From Leifsonia sp. TF02-11 (GTDB lineage Bacteria; Actinomycetota; Actinomycetes; Actinomycetales; Microbacteriaceae): DNA of 64,000 bases. This document shows, piece by piece, positions 35,677-44,016 of this stretch (positions within the stretch are counted from its first letter, which is position 1; each line of letters opens with the position of its first letter). The position numbers were made by a program, and so were the translations under genes. The stretch spans positions 124,001-188,000 of the forward strand of contig NZ_JAGEKP010000015.1 of assembly GCF_017565305.1 (NCBI RefSeq), written 5' to 3'. Below the pieces are notes generated by a model. That model saw nothing but the letters and a program-made list of their open reading frames with translations. It was not told where the DNA came from and did no database searches.

Positions 35677-35991
35677 ATGCCGAAGCGCGTCGACGCGGGT
35701 GAGTGGTCCGAATGGTTGGAGGACCCCATCGAAGCCTTGGGAAGCCTCGTGAGAGCGGGCATCATCGGCCATCTGCGCCAGCGCGGCCCGGCCACGCGTG
35801 CCGAGATCGCGGCCGCCTTGGACCTGCCGGCGCAGACCGTCAGCTTCTCGCTCAAGCCGATGCTCGAGGCCCAGTTGCTGCTCGTGGACCCGCCGAATCC
35901 GCGCCGCGGACAGTGGGTCAAGTACTCGGTCAACGAGGAGCGCGTCAGCCGCATGTATCTGCAACTCGGGCAGGCGATCGGCGAGGTCTGA
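35677..35991 (+). CDS. ArsR-like winged-helix regulator of the transfer operon
   Basis: A 104-residue DNA-binding protein. LRQRGPATRAEIAAALDLPA is the HTH, followed by the recognition helix (QTVSFSLKPMLEAQLLL) and the beta wing (NPRRGQWVKYSVN). Length and layout are those of ArsR/MarR-type mini regulators. No metal-binding Cys motif is seen, so the trigger is unknown. AAGGAAGGAGCAGC precedes the ATG. It is divergent from the secretion operon, with the palindromes at 35577-35629 between, and is probably its repressor. Confidence 0.78.
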   Translation: MPKRVDAGEWSEWLEDPIEALGSLVRAGIIGHLRQRGPATRAEIAAALDLPAQTVSFSLKPMLEAQLLLVDPPNPRRGQWVKYSVNEERVSRMYLQLGQAIGEV

Positions 35992-36101
35992 CCGTTCAAG
36001 ACCCTGGAGGAGTTGCCCCGTTGCGACGGCGTTGAGGCCGGGAGCTTCCGAGACGGCGGGCAGATGCCCGTCATCGAGTTCGGCGTCCCCCGAGATCATC
36101 G

Positions 36102-36550
36102 CTACCCCTCGGGGCCGCTTTCGCATCCTGCGCGCGGAGCGAGCCACTGCAGCTGCGTGACATGCTTCGGCTCGAGCGACGAGACGCCGAGGAGCTTCAT
36201 CGTGCGTACGATCTCGACACGCAGGATCGCGATTGTGCGGTCGACCCCAGCGCGGCCGCCCGCCATCAGCCCACACAGATACGCGCGGGCGACGAGGGTG
36301 AAGCTCGCGCTGAGGGCGATGGCTGCCACGATGTCGGCGCCGTTCATGATGCCTGTGTCGATCATGATGTTGGCGTCCTTGCCGACTTCGCGGACGACGT
36401 GGGGTTGCAGGTGGAACGGGACCAGCGCGCGGTCGAGTTGGCGGCCACCGTGGTTGGAGAGCACGATCCCGTCGACGCCTAGGTCGATGAGTTTCTTCGA
36501 GTCCCGCGGCGAACTCTGACGGCCCTCCGTTGGCCAGACGCGAGTCACAT
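36102..36550 (-). pseudogene. Fragment of an FMN-dependent alpha-hydroxy-acid dehydrogenase (lldD)
   Basis: The reading frame encodes only the C-terminal 130 residues of an L-lactate dehydrogenase/glycolate oxidase family protein: [17 protein letters not shown] (FMN/substrate-binding His and Arg), [35 protein letters not shown] and a final HVTQL. A full protein is about 380-400 residues and nothing from the N-terminal half is visible upstream. A short internal gap appears at the C-terminal segment. It is therefore a truncated relic and marks the seam between the conjugation genes and the inositol genes. Confidence 0.72.
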
Positions 36551-36932
36551 TGGTCGATTCGCTTGAAAACGCGTGATGCACGCGGTTAATGTAAGCACAT
36601 TCTCACATCATGCAGTAGTGCGGTGAATTCAGCCTGCGGCGACCACGGTGTACTCAATTGCTCTGGCTGGGCTCGCGCTCACATCCCGGACTCCAAGTTG
36701 CGCGCTGCGACTAGACCAAACGGGGGCCGAGGCTGGGGTGGTCTCGCGTCGGCAGGTAGTGGCGCGCGGTCAGGAAGACCCGAAGTGGGGCGGCGTCGAA
36801 CTGGCGGACACCGGACACGCTACTGACTGTCCTCGACATGCTGTCGACGGACGTGGCGGCAGGGTCGGCTCGGCCGCAGTCGTTGGAGTCGTCGGATCTC
36901 GTTGCCACACCGTGGCCCTGGGCGTAACTGGC
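36551..36932. other. Intergenic region without a recognised gene
   Basis: About 380 bases between the lldD relic and the thioesterase gene. An AT-rich patch near 36585-36625 could carry a promoter, but no clear -35/-10 pair is seen. Short open frames here have atypical composition and are not proposed as genes. Confidence 0.4.
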
Positions 36933-37355
36933 CTAGTGAGTCTGGGGCAGACGGTCGCGCGCGTAGGTGATCTCGGAGTAGCCGTGGGGAAGGGGGCGCC
37001 CATTCCCATCAACGTTCACGAACACGATCCGGTTGATTGTGAGGATCTTCTGGCGCGTGAACATGTTGCGCACCTCGGCCATCATGGTGAGGGAGGTGGT
37101 GCCGAAATCGGTTGCGCGCAAGCCCATTTCGATGATGTCTCCCTGCTGCGCCGAACTGACGAAGTTGATTTCGGACATGAACTTGGTGACAACTCGGTGA
37201 TTTCCAAGCTGGACGATGGCGTAGATCGTGGCTTCCTCGTCGATCCAGCGCAGCAGGCTCCCGCCGAACAGGGTGCCGTTGGCGTTCAAATCCTCAGGAC
37301 GCACCCACTTCCGTGTTCGGAAGTTGATCGCAGCGTCGGAGGACTGGGATGCCAT
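36933..37355 (-). CDS. Acyl-CoA thioesterase (hotdog fold)
   Basis: A 140-residue acyl-CoA thioester hydrolase of the YciA/BACH type. RKWVRPEDLNANGTLFGGSLLRWIDE carries the conserved Asn/Gly and Asp of the catalytic motif; GDIIEMGLRA and RIVFVNVDGNGRP follow. It releases CoA from acyl-CoAs. ATG 37355 is chosen over in-frame starts further upstream, since it is seven bases from the end of the Gfo/Idh gene. It is the third gene of the leftward operon; its link to inositol is unclear, but iolA makes acetyl-CoA. Confidence 0.75.
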   Translation of the reverse strand: MASQSSDAAINFRTRKWVRPEDLNANGTLFGGSLLRWIDEEATIYAIVQLGNHRVVTKFMSEINFVSSAQQGDIIEMGLRATDFGTTSLTMMAEVRNMFTRQKILTINRIVFVNVDGNGRPLPHGYSEITYARDRLPQTH

Positions 37356-37362
37356 CGCCTGG

Positions 37363-38400
37363 TCAGGCTTCGAGGGTGACGACTTGCGATTCGGCGTCGC
37401 TGAGACGGGCGGCGTCAAGCACTTCGAGAGTGTCGACTGCCTCCTGCGGCGTTACCGGGACCGGACCATTCCCGCGTACCGCGGCGGCCATCCTGGCGTA
37501 GTAGTCGCGGTAGTCGCCCTGAGCAGACGGCACTGGTTCCGTTCCGCTGGCAGTTCGCAGCTCGCCCCAGTGATCCTCCGGCTCGTAGCCCCAGCGGTCG
37601 CCCTCGGACGCCGGCGTGAGGCCGGCGAGAGATGCCTCGGCCTGTACGTCGGCGCTGTTGGAACGGTAGGAGCCCTGGGAGCCCAGCACGCGAAGCTCCC
37701 GTTGGGCGGCGTGGTTGATCTTGCTCGAGGTCAGCAGCGACCTCACACCGGAATTGTGGGTCAGCGCGAGGGTGAAGCCGGCATCGACGCGGCCACCGTC
37801 GACCGGCACCCAGTCGAGCTCGGCGTAGACGTGGTGGGCGGGACCGAAGAGCCACAGGGCCTGGTCGACGAGGTGGCTGCCGATGTCGCGTAGCAGCCCG
37901 CCGCCCGGGGTGGCCTCGAGGGTGCCCGGGTCGTCGGCATCGAACCGTGACCCGAAACGCCACACGTCGCCGACGGCATCGGATTCGATGACGCGGCGCA
38001 GCGTGCGCACGTCAGCGTCCCAGCGTCGGTTGTGGAACACCGCCAGCGGCACTCCTGCCGCTGCGGCCGCGTCGCGCAGCTCCCGGGCGGTCGCCGCGTC
38101 GGGTGCGAACGGCTTGTCGGCCACGACCGAGACGCCTGCGGCGACCGCTTCGAGCACGAGTTGGCGTCGGGTCTCGGGCGGGGTCGTGATGACGGCCAGA
38201 TCCGCGTGCGGCAGAGCCGAGGTCAGATCGTCGTAGGCCGGAACTCCGGGCCGGTCGGCGGCGAGCTGTGCTCGTCGCTCTGCGGACCGGGTAACGACGC
38301 CGACCAGCTTCAGGTCGGGAACGGCATCGATAAAGGGCGCGTGGAAACTGCGCCCGCCAGCGCCGTAGCCGGCGATCACCACGCGCAACGGGGCGCTCAT
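37363..38400 (-). CDS. Gfo/Idh/MocA-family oxidoreductase
   Basis: A 345-residue NAD(P)-dependent sugar or cyclitol dehydrogenase. Rossmann motif GYGAGGRSFHAP (residues 11-22), the catalytic-lysine segment ADKPFAPDA, and a conserved GGGLLRDIGSHLVDQALWLFG. A substrate cannot be assigned from sequence; inositol, scyllo-inosose or a sugar is plausible because it shares the operator-controlled inositol region. Start overlaps the transaldolase stop (ATGA). Confidence 0.82.
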   Translation of the reverse strand: MSAPLRVVIAGYGAGGRSFHAPFIDAVPDLKLVGVVTRSAERRAQLAADRPGVPAYDDLTSALPHADLAVITTPPETRRQLVLEAVAAGVSVVADKPFAPDAATARELRDAAAAAGVPLAVFHNRRWDADVRTLRRVIESDAVGDVWRFGSRFDADDPGTLEATPGGGLLRDIGSHLVDQALWLFGPAHHVYAELDWVPVDGGRVDAGFTLALTHNSGVRSLLTSSKINHAAQRELRVLGSQGSYRSNSADVQAEASLAGLTPASEGDRWGYEPEDHWGELRTASGTEPVPSAQGDYRDYYARMAAAVRGNGPVPVTPQEAVDTLEVLDAARLSDAESQVVTLEA

Positions 38401-39506
38401 TTCGGCGGCACCAGGATGTCGCGCACGAGAGCGTCGAGCGCGGCGTCGGCTTCCAGGAACTGGCGCAGGGTGCGTACCGTCGCGCCGAACTCCTCAAATT
38501 GTTCCGGCTTCATGCCGTCCTCACGGTATGCCTTGGCGAACTCCGGCACGTGGGTGAGCAGGGTCTCAATGATCACCGGATCGACCGGCTCATCGATCGC
38601 ATGGGGGCGAACGGGGATGTCGTTCTCGTTGATGCGCTCCTGCCAATCGAACGGGGGAGAGACGACCAGGTCGCCGCCGACCAGTTCGCTCCACTGCAGC
38701 GCGTTGCGGAACGCGGCGGACAGGATGCGCACCCGGTAGCCGCGCTCACGATAGATCCGGTACGCCTCCTTGAGCGCCGCGACGCCCGCCCACTCGAAAT
38801 AACCGGGCTCGACCAGGATGCGATTGCTCGCCGCCCAGGACTTCAACCAATCGTCCAGGCGCCCGCCCATGATCGTGCACACAGACCCGAAGCCCTCGAC
38901 CGAAAGTCCCTCGGCGGCGCGACGACCGAAGCCGCGCTCGATCGCCTCGGCCACAGCGACCGCCTGCGCGACCGTGAACGACACGGTCGCATTGATCGAG
39001 ACGCCGCGGTAGGTGGCTTCCTCGATGGCGTAGATGCCGATCCTGGTCGCCGGGATCTTCACGATGATGTTCGGGGCAAGAGTCGAGAAGTGCACGGCCT
39101 GCTCGACGAGCGCGGTGGCGTCCCGGTGCAGGCGCGGATCGGTCTGGATAGACAAGCGGCCGTTGCGACCCCCCGTCTCGTGGAAGATCGGCTCGAGCAG
39201 CTTCGCCGCAGCGATCGACATCTCCTCGACGGCGAGCCAGCCGATCTCGCTCTCGCCGGCTGTGGGGTTCTGCTTCGCCAGCGCTTGGATGCGGGGGCGC
39301 CACTCCGCCAGGTGAGCGGTGATTCCCGCCAAGGCGATCACCGGGTTGCAGGTGGCGCCGACCGCGCCGAAGCCGATGGACCGCGCCAGCTCATCCGGAT
39401 CCGCCGAGTCATTCCAGAGAGCGGTCGGCGTCGTCTCCGACGCCACACGCAGAGGCAGGTGGGAAGCCCCCTTCGCGCGCTTCGTCCCTGCGGCGGTGAT
39501 GGGCAT
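38397..39506 (-). CDS. Transaldolase-family protein
   Basis: A 369-residue class I aldolase-fold protein. TALWNDSADPDEL, VGATCNPVIAL and NIIVKIPATRIGI (Schiff-base Lys) are transaldolase family motifs. It is longer than the classical enzyme, with an insertion-rich C-terminal part. In this context it may act on a keto-deoxy or sugar phosphate in inositol breakdown, but a normal pentose-phosphate role is also possible. First gene of a leftward operon, sharing the operator region (39584-39644) with iolC. AGAGGAGAACC precedes the ATG. Confidence 0.8.
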   Translation of the reverse strand: MPITAAGTKRAKGASHLPLRVASETTPTALWNDSADPDELARSIGFGAVGATCNPVIALAGITAHLAEWRPRIQALAKQNPTAGESEIGWLAVEEMSIAAAKLLEPIFHETGGRNGRLSIQTDPRLHRDATALVEQAVHFSTLAPNIIVKIPATRIGIYAIEEATYRGVSINATVSFTVAQAVAVAEAIERGFGRRAAEGLSVEGFGSVCTIMGGRLDDWLKSWAASNRILVEPGYFEWAGVAALKEAYRIYRERGYRVRILSAAFRNALQWSELVGGDLVVSPPFDWQERINENDIPVRPHAIDEPVDPVIIETLLTHVPEFAKAYREDGMKPEQFEEFGATVRTLRQFLEADAALDALVRDILVPPK

Positions 39507-39583
39507 GGCGGTTCTCCTCTGAACTCAAAGTGATCGGCTGCTTGGTGCCGTCAGAAGAAAACCTTACCGACCAAAGGTGAGTA

Positions 39584-39593
39584 TGTCAGTACA
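39584..39593. promoter_or_regulatory. IolR-type operator 1
   Basis: TGTCAGTACA, in the divergent gap between the transaldolase operon and iolC. Its reverse complement differs in one position from TGTCCTGACA, the site in front of the regulator gene. Confidence 0.55.
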
Positions 39594-39634
39594 AAGTTTG
39601 CCTCAGCCTCGACGGCTCTGTAAGCTTGGGTATA

Positions 39635-39644
39635 TGTTAGAACA
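39635..39644. promoter_or_regulatory. IolR-type operator 2
   Basis: TGTTAGAACA, 51 bases from operator 1 and 75 bases before iolC. Its reverse complement TGTTCTAACA has the shape of the GntR/IolR binding site. Confidence 0.55.
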
Positions 39645-39719
39645 AAGGGTGTCCGGGAGGATTGCGCGCCTGTCCACCCGCCAGCCCATCCGTACCTTCG
39701 GCGAGGAATACATCGACGT

Positions 39720-40688
39720 ATGACCGACACCAGCAGCGACCGCTTCGATCTGATCACCATCGGACGAGTCGGCGTCGACCTGTACCCGCTGCAGGACGGC
39801 GTGGGGCTGGAAGACGTGGAGACGTTCGGCAAGTATCTCGGTGGTAGCGCGACTAACGTCGCGGTCGCGGGCGCGCGTCATGGCCTGCGCGCCGCCGTGA
39901 TCACCCGCACCGGCGGCGACCCCTTCGGCCGCTTCATTCACAAGGAACTCACCCGGCTCGGCGTCGACGACCGCTTCGTATCGGCGGTGGACGGGCTGAT
40001 GACCCCGGTGACGTTCTGCGAGATTTTCCCCCCGGACCACTTCCCCCTCTACTTCTACCGACAGCCGCTCGCCCCCGACCTGGTGATCAACTCTTATGAA
40101 CTTGACCTCGACGCGATCACCCGCGCAAGGATCTATTGGTCCACGGTCACCGGGCTGAGCCATGAGCCCAGCCGGACTGCTCACCACGTCGCCTGGCAGG
40201 CTCGCGGGCGCAGCCCACTGACGGTACTCGACCTGGACTACCGCCCCATGTTCTGGCCGAGCCCGGAAAAGGCGAGCCAGGAGGTTGCCCTCGCGCTCGA
40301 GCAGGTCACCGTCGCCGTCGGCAACCGCGAGGAGTGCGAGATCGCGGTCGGGGAGACGGATCCTGACCGGGCAGCCGACGCACTGCTGGAGCGCGGCGTC
40401 GAACTCGCGATCGTGAAGCAAGGACCTCGTGGCGTGCTCGCAAAGACCCGAACCGAGCGGGTCGAAGTCCCGCCCCACACGATCAACGTCGTCAACGGCC
40501 TCGGCGCCGGCGACGGTTTCGGCGGGGCGCTGTGTTATGGCTTGCTGCAGGACTGGTCGCTTGAGCGCACCCTCCGCTTCGCAAACGTCGCCGGCGCCAT
40601 CGTCGCCGGCCGTCGCGAATGCTCGACGGCAATGCCAACGACCGACGAGGTCACCGCGGTGCTCGAGGAGGCTGCCCATGTTCACTGA
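39720..40688 (+). CDS. iolC: 5-dehydro-2-deoxygluconokinase
   Basis: A 322-residue PfkB-family kinase that phosphorylates 2-deoxy-5-keto-gluconate with ATP, the fifth step of myo-inositol breakdown. Signature GGSATNVAVAGARHG (first PfkB motif), ITRTGGDPFG and GLGAGDGFGGALCYG (the catalytic Asp). Order iolC, aldolase, iolA, iolB, iolD matches the Corynebacterium iol cluster. It overlaps the next gene by 11 bases. Confidence 0.9.
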   Translation: MTDTSSDRFDLITIGRVGVDLYPLQDGVGLEDVETFGKYLGGSATNVAVAGARHGLRAAVITRTGGDPFGRFIHKELTRLGVDDRFVSAVDGLMTPVTFCEIFPPDHFPLYFYRQPLAPDLVINSYELDLDAITRARIYWSTVTGLSHEPSRTAHHVAWQARGRSPLTVLDLDYRPMFWPSPEKASQEVALALEQVTVAVGNREECEIAVGETDPDRAADALLERGVELAIVKQGPRGVLAKTRTERVEVPPHTINVVNGLGAGDGFGGALCYGLLQDWSLERTLRFANVAGAIVAGRRECSTAMPTTDEVTAVLEEAAHVH

Positions 40689-41577
40689 CGCATTCGACGC
40701 GGAACGGCTGCGGGCAGTGCGCGCCGAACAGCCGTCGCTGATAGGGGAGCTGCTACGCGGCCGAACGCGACGCGAAATCCTCCGAGACTCGCGCCGACTG
40801 TTCATCGTCGCCGCGGACCACCCGGCACGTGGGGCCTTGGCCGCCGGCGGCCGCGAGACGGCCATGGCAGACCGGTACGACCTGCTCTCCCGCCTGGTCA
40901 TCGCCCTGCAGTGCCCCGGTGTCGACGGGGTTCTCGGCACCCCCGACATCATCGAAGACCTCGCCATCCTGGGCGTCTTGGACGACAAGGTGGTGGTCGG
41001 CTCGATGAACCGGGGAGGTCTGCGCGGGGCCCGATTCGAGATGGACGACCGCTTCACCGGCTACGACGTCCCCACGATGCTGCGCGACGGCATCGACTTC
41101 GCCAAACTGCTGATCCGCATCAACCTGGCCGACCCTGGCACCGCCAACACCCTCGAAGCCAGCGCGCGCGCCGTCACCGCGGCGTCGGAAGCGCGCCTGC
41201 CAATCATGCTCGAACCATTCGTCAGCGAATGGCGCGACAACGCCGTCCACAACGACCTGACCACCGAAGCGGTCATCAAGTCCGTCGCGATCGCCTCCGG
41301 GCTCGGCGCCAGCTCTGCCTACTCGTGGCTGAAGCTCCCCGTCGTGCCGAACATGGAGCAGGTGATGGCCGCCACGACCCTGCCGACACTGTTGCTGGGC
41401 GGGGATCCCGCCAGTGAGCAGGTCGAGCTGTTCGAAACCTGGTCCGCCGCACTCGCTTTGCCCGGCGTCCGAGGCATCGTCGCCGGTCGGACTTTGCTGT
41501 ACCCGGACGACGACGACGTTGCCTCCGCGGTTGACACCGTCGCATCCCTTGTCCATTCCACGTCCCGGGTCGCCTGA
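40678..41577 (+). CDS. Cgl0159-type (beta/alpha)8 aldolase of inositol clusters
   Basis: A 299-residue TIM-barrel protein often labelled Cgl0159 family or deoxyribose-phosphate aldolase-like. It probably cleaves 2-deoxy-5-keto-gluconate 6-phosphate to DHAP and malonate semialdehyde, the job of IolJ; this is inferred from position. Segments LFIVAADHPARGALAAGG, FAKLLIRINLAD and WLKLPVV provide likely active-site residues. ATG 40678 overlaps the end of iolC, so the two are coupled; the next gene follows after 28 bases. Confidence 0.78.
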   Translation: MFTDAFDAERLRAVRAEQPSLIGELLRGRTRREILRDSRRLFIVAADHPARGALAAGGRETAMADRYDLLSRLVIALQCPGVDGVLGTPDIIEDLAILGVLDDKVVVGSMNRGGLRGARFEMDDRFTGYDVPTMLRDGIDFAKLLIRINLADPGTANTLEASARAVTAASEARLPIMLEPFVSEWRDNAVHNDLTTEAVIKSVAIASGLGASSAYSWLKLPVVPNMEQVMAATTLPTLLLGGDPASEQVELFETWSAALALPGVRGIVAGRTLLYPDDDDVASAVDTVASLVHSTSRVA

Positions 41578-41605
41578 CCCGTCCGCCACCAACCGAGGAA
41601 AACAC

Positions 41606-43135
41606 ATGACCACCACCGCCCCCAGCCCCACCGCCCGGCAGACGACCGCCGCCGTGATCCCGCACTGGATCGCCGGCGCCCCCGCCGCCGGCAGCAGCAC
41701 ACGCACCGCACCCGTATACGACCCGGCCTTGGGCGTGGCAACAAAACAGGTCCTTCTGGCCGATCAGGCCGATGTCGATTCTGCGGTGGCTGCGGCGACG
41801 GCCGCGTTCCCCAGCTGGCGGGACACGTCCCTCGCCAAGCGGCAGACCATCCTCTTCGCCTTCCGCGAACTGCTCAACGAGCGCAAGGGGGAGCTGGCCG
41901 AGATCATCACCAGCGAGCACGGGAAGGTCCTCTCCGACGCTCTCGGCGAGATCAGCCGCGGCCAGGAGGTCGTCGAGTTCGCCACCGGCATCGCCCACCA
42001 CCTCAAGGGCGAATACTCTGAGCAGGTATCCACCGGCGTCGACGTCTACTCCACGAAGCAGCCGCTCGGCGTGGTGGGGATCATCAGCCCGTTCAACTTC
42101 CCCGCGATGGTGCCGATGTGGTTCTTCCCCATCGCGATCGCCGCCGGCAACACGGTCGTGCTCAAGCCCAGCGAGAAGGACCCCTCCGCAGCGATTTGGC
42201 TCGCGGAGCTGTGGAAGGAAGCAGGCCTGCCCGATGGCGTGTTCAACGTGCTCCACGGCGACAAGGTCGCCGTCGACGGGCTGCTGAACCACCCCGACGT
42301 GCGTTCGATCTCGTTCGTCGGCTCCACCCCGATTGCCCAATACGTGTACGAGACCGGCACCAAAGCCGGCAAGCGGGTGCAGGCCTTGGGCGGGGCGAAG
42401 AACCACATGCTGGTGCTTCCGGATGCCGACCTGGACCTGGTGGCGGACTCCGCGATCAACGCCGGCTTCGGCTCGGCGGGGGAGCGCTGCATGGCGATCT
42501 CCGTCGTCGTCGCCGTCGAACCGGTCGCCGACGAACTCATCGGCAAGATCACCGCCCGGATGGCATCGCTGAAGATCGGCGACGGGCGCCGCAACTGCGA
42601 CATGGGCCCGCTCGTCACCGCGCAGCACCGCGACAAGGTCGCCTCCTACATCGACATCGCCGCCGCCGACGGCGCGACCGTCGTGGTCGACGGCCGAGAC
42701 ATCGAGGTCGACGGAGATGCCAACGGGTTCTGGCTTGGCCCGACGCTGCTCGACCAGGTGCCGACCAGTTCTCGCGCCTACACCGAAGAGATTTTCGGCC
42801 CCGTCCTCTCGGTCGTTCGGGTGCCCAGCTACGAGGACGGGGTGCAGCTGATCAATGACGGAGCGTTCGGTAACGGCACCGCCATCTTCACCAACGATGG
42901 GGGAGCGGCACGACGCTTCCAGAATGAGATCGAAGTCGGCATGATCGGCGTGAACGTGCCGATCCCCGTCCCGGTCGCGACGTTCTCCTTCGGCGGTTGG
43001 AAGGCGTCCCTGTTCGGCGACACCAAAGCCCACGGCGCCGAGGGTGTGAGGTTCTTCACGCAGCAGAAGGCCATCACCTCCCGCTGGCTGGACCCCAGCC
43101 ACGGCGGTATCAACCTCGGATTCCCGCAAAACTGA
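41606..43135 (+). CDS. iolA: Methylmalonate/malonate semialdehyde dehydrogenase
   Basis: A 509-residue aldehyde dehydrogenase that converts malonate semialdehyde to acetyl-CoA and CO2 with NAD and CoA. The MmsA/IolA hallmarks are ISPFNFPAMVPMWFFPIA and GSAGERCMAIS (catalytic Cys), with NHMLVLPDAD and KPSEKDPS. It is the final step of the pathway. Its stop overlaps the iolB start (TGATG). ATG 41606 has GAGGAAAACAC in front. Confidence 0.9.
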   Translation: MTTTAPSPTARQTTAAVIPHWIAGAPAAGSSTRTAPVYDPALGVATKQVLLADQADVDSAVAAATAAFPSWRDTSLAKRQTILFAFRELLNERKGELAEIITSEHGKVLSDALGEISRGQEVVEFATGIAHHLKGEYSEQVSTGVDVYSTKQPLGVVGIISPFNFPAMVPMWFFPIAIAAGNTVVLKPSEKDPSAAIWLAELWKEAGLPDGVFNVLHGDKVAVDGLLNHPDVRSISFVGSTPIAQYVYETGTKAGKRVQALGGAKNHMLVLPDADLDLVADSAINAGFGSAGERCMAISVVVAVEPVADELIGKITARMASLKIGDGRRNCDMGPLVTAQHRDKVASYIDIAAADGATVVVDGRDIEVDGDANGFWLGPTLLDQVPTSSRAYTEEIFGPVLSVVRVPSYEDGVQLINDGAFGNGTAIFTNDGGAARRFQNEIEVGMIGVNVPIPVPVATFSFGGWKASLFGDTKAHGAEGVRFFTQQKAITSRWLDPSHGGINLGFPQN

Positions 43136-44016
43136 TGAGCGAGTGGTACCACCCCCGCGGCGCACTCGCGCGCGGGCCATGGGAGACGGTCGTCGACGAC
43201 CACGTGACGGGCTGGCAGCACACCGGCCTGCGCATCGCGCAACTCGATGACACGTCAGTCGACCTCGAAGCCGGGCCGGTCGAGCGGATGGTGGTTCCGC
43301 TCGCCGGCTCCTTCGCGGTCACCGGCCCTGGTGGGGTGGTGCAGCTCGAGGGCCGCGCCTCCGTCTTCGACGGGCCGACCGATGTGATGTACCTGCCCGT
43401 GGGCACGGCCGCAACGATCAGCGGCTCGGGTCGTGTCGCAGTGGCGGAAGCGCCCGCGACCGCCGTCCGGCCTGCTGCATACCTGCCCCGCGCCGAGGTG
43501 CCCGTCGAGCTGCGTGGCGCGGGCCGCTCCAGCCGCCAGGTTCACAATTTCGGCACCCCCGGAGCGCTGGACGCGCAGAAACTGATCGTGTGCGAGGTCA
43601 TCACCCCGGCCGAGAACTGGTCATCGTTCCCGCCGCACAAGCACGACCAAGCCACCGGCACCGAGAGTCGCCTCGAGGAGATCTACTACTTCGAGACCGC
43701 AGTCACCCGCGGCACCGAAGCCCCCGCCGCGGCTGACCCGTTCGCCATGTTCGCCACCTACAGCTCGCCAGCCGGCCGCATCGACGTCAACGCGCTGGTG
43801 CGTAGCGGGGATGTCGCGCTGGTCCCGTTCGGCTACCACGGTCCCGCCGTCGCCGCACCCGGCTACGACCTGTACTACTTGAACGTGATGGCGGGCCCGG
43901 ACGAGCAGCGGGCCTGGAAGATCAGCGACGACCCCGCACATGCGTGGGTCCGCGCCACCTGGGACGGCCAGGACATCGACCCACGCCTGCCCTATCTTGC
44001 GAAGGAGCAACGATGA
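43135..44016 (+). CDS. iolB: 5-deoxy-glucuronate isomerase
   Basis: A 293-residue bicupin that isomerises 5-deoxy-glucuronate to 2-deoxy-5-keto-gluconate. Motif SSFPPHKHDQATGTESRLEE holds the metal-binding His and Glu residues; the C-terminal GPAVAAPGYDLYYLNVM is the second cupin strand. Start ATG overlaps the iolA stop (TGATG) and its stop overlaps iolD start (ATGA), so iolA-iolB-iolD form a coupled block. Confidence 0.92.
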   Translation: MSEWYHPRGALARGPWETVVDDHVTGWQHTGLRIAQLDDTSVDLEAGPVERMVVPLAGSFAVTGPGGVVQLEGRASVFDGPTDVMYLPVGTAATISGSGRVAVAEAPATAVRPAAYLPRAEVPVELRGAGRSSRQVHNFGTPGALDAQKLIVCEVITPAENWSSFPPHKHDQATGTESRLEEIYYFETAVTRGTEAPAAADPFAMFATYSSPAGRIDVNALVRSGDVALVPFGYHGPAVAAPGYDLYYLNVMAGPDEQRAWKISDDPAHAWVRATWDGQDIDPRLPYLAKEQR

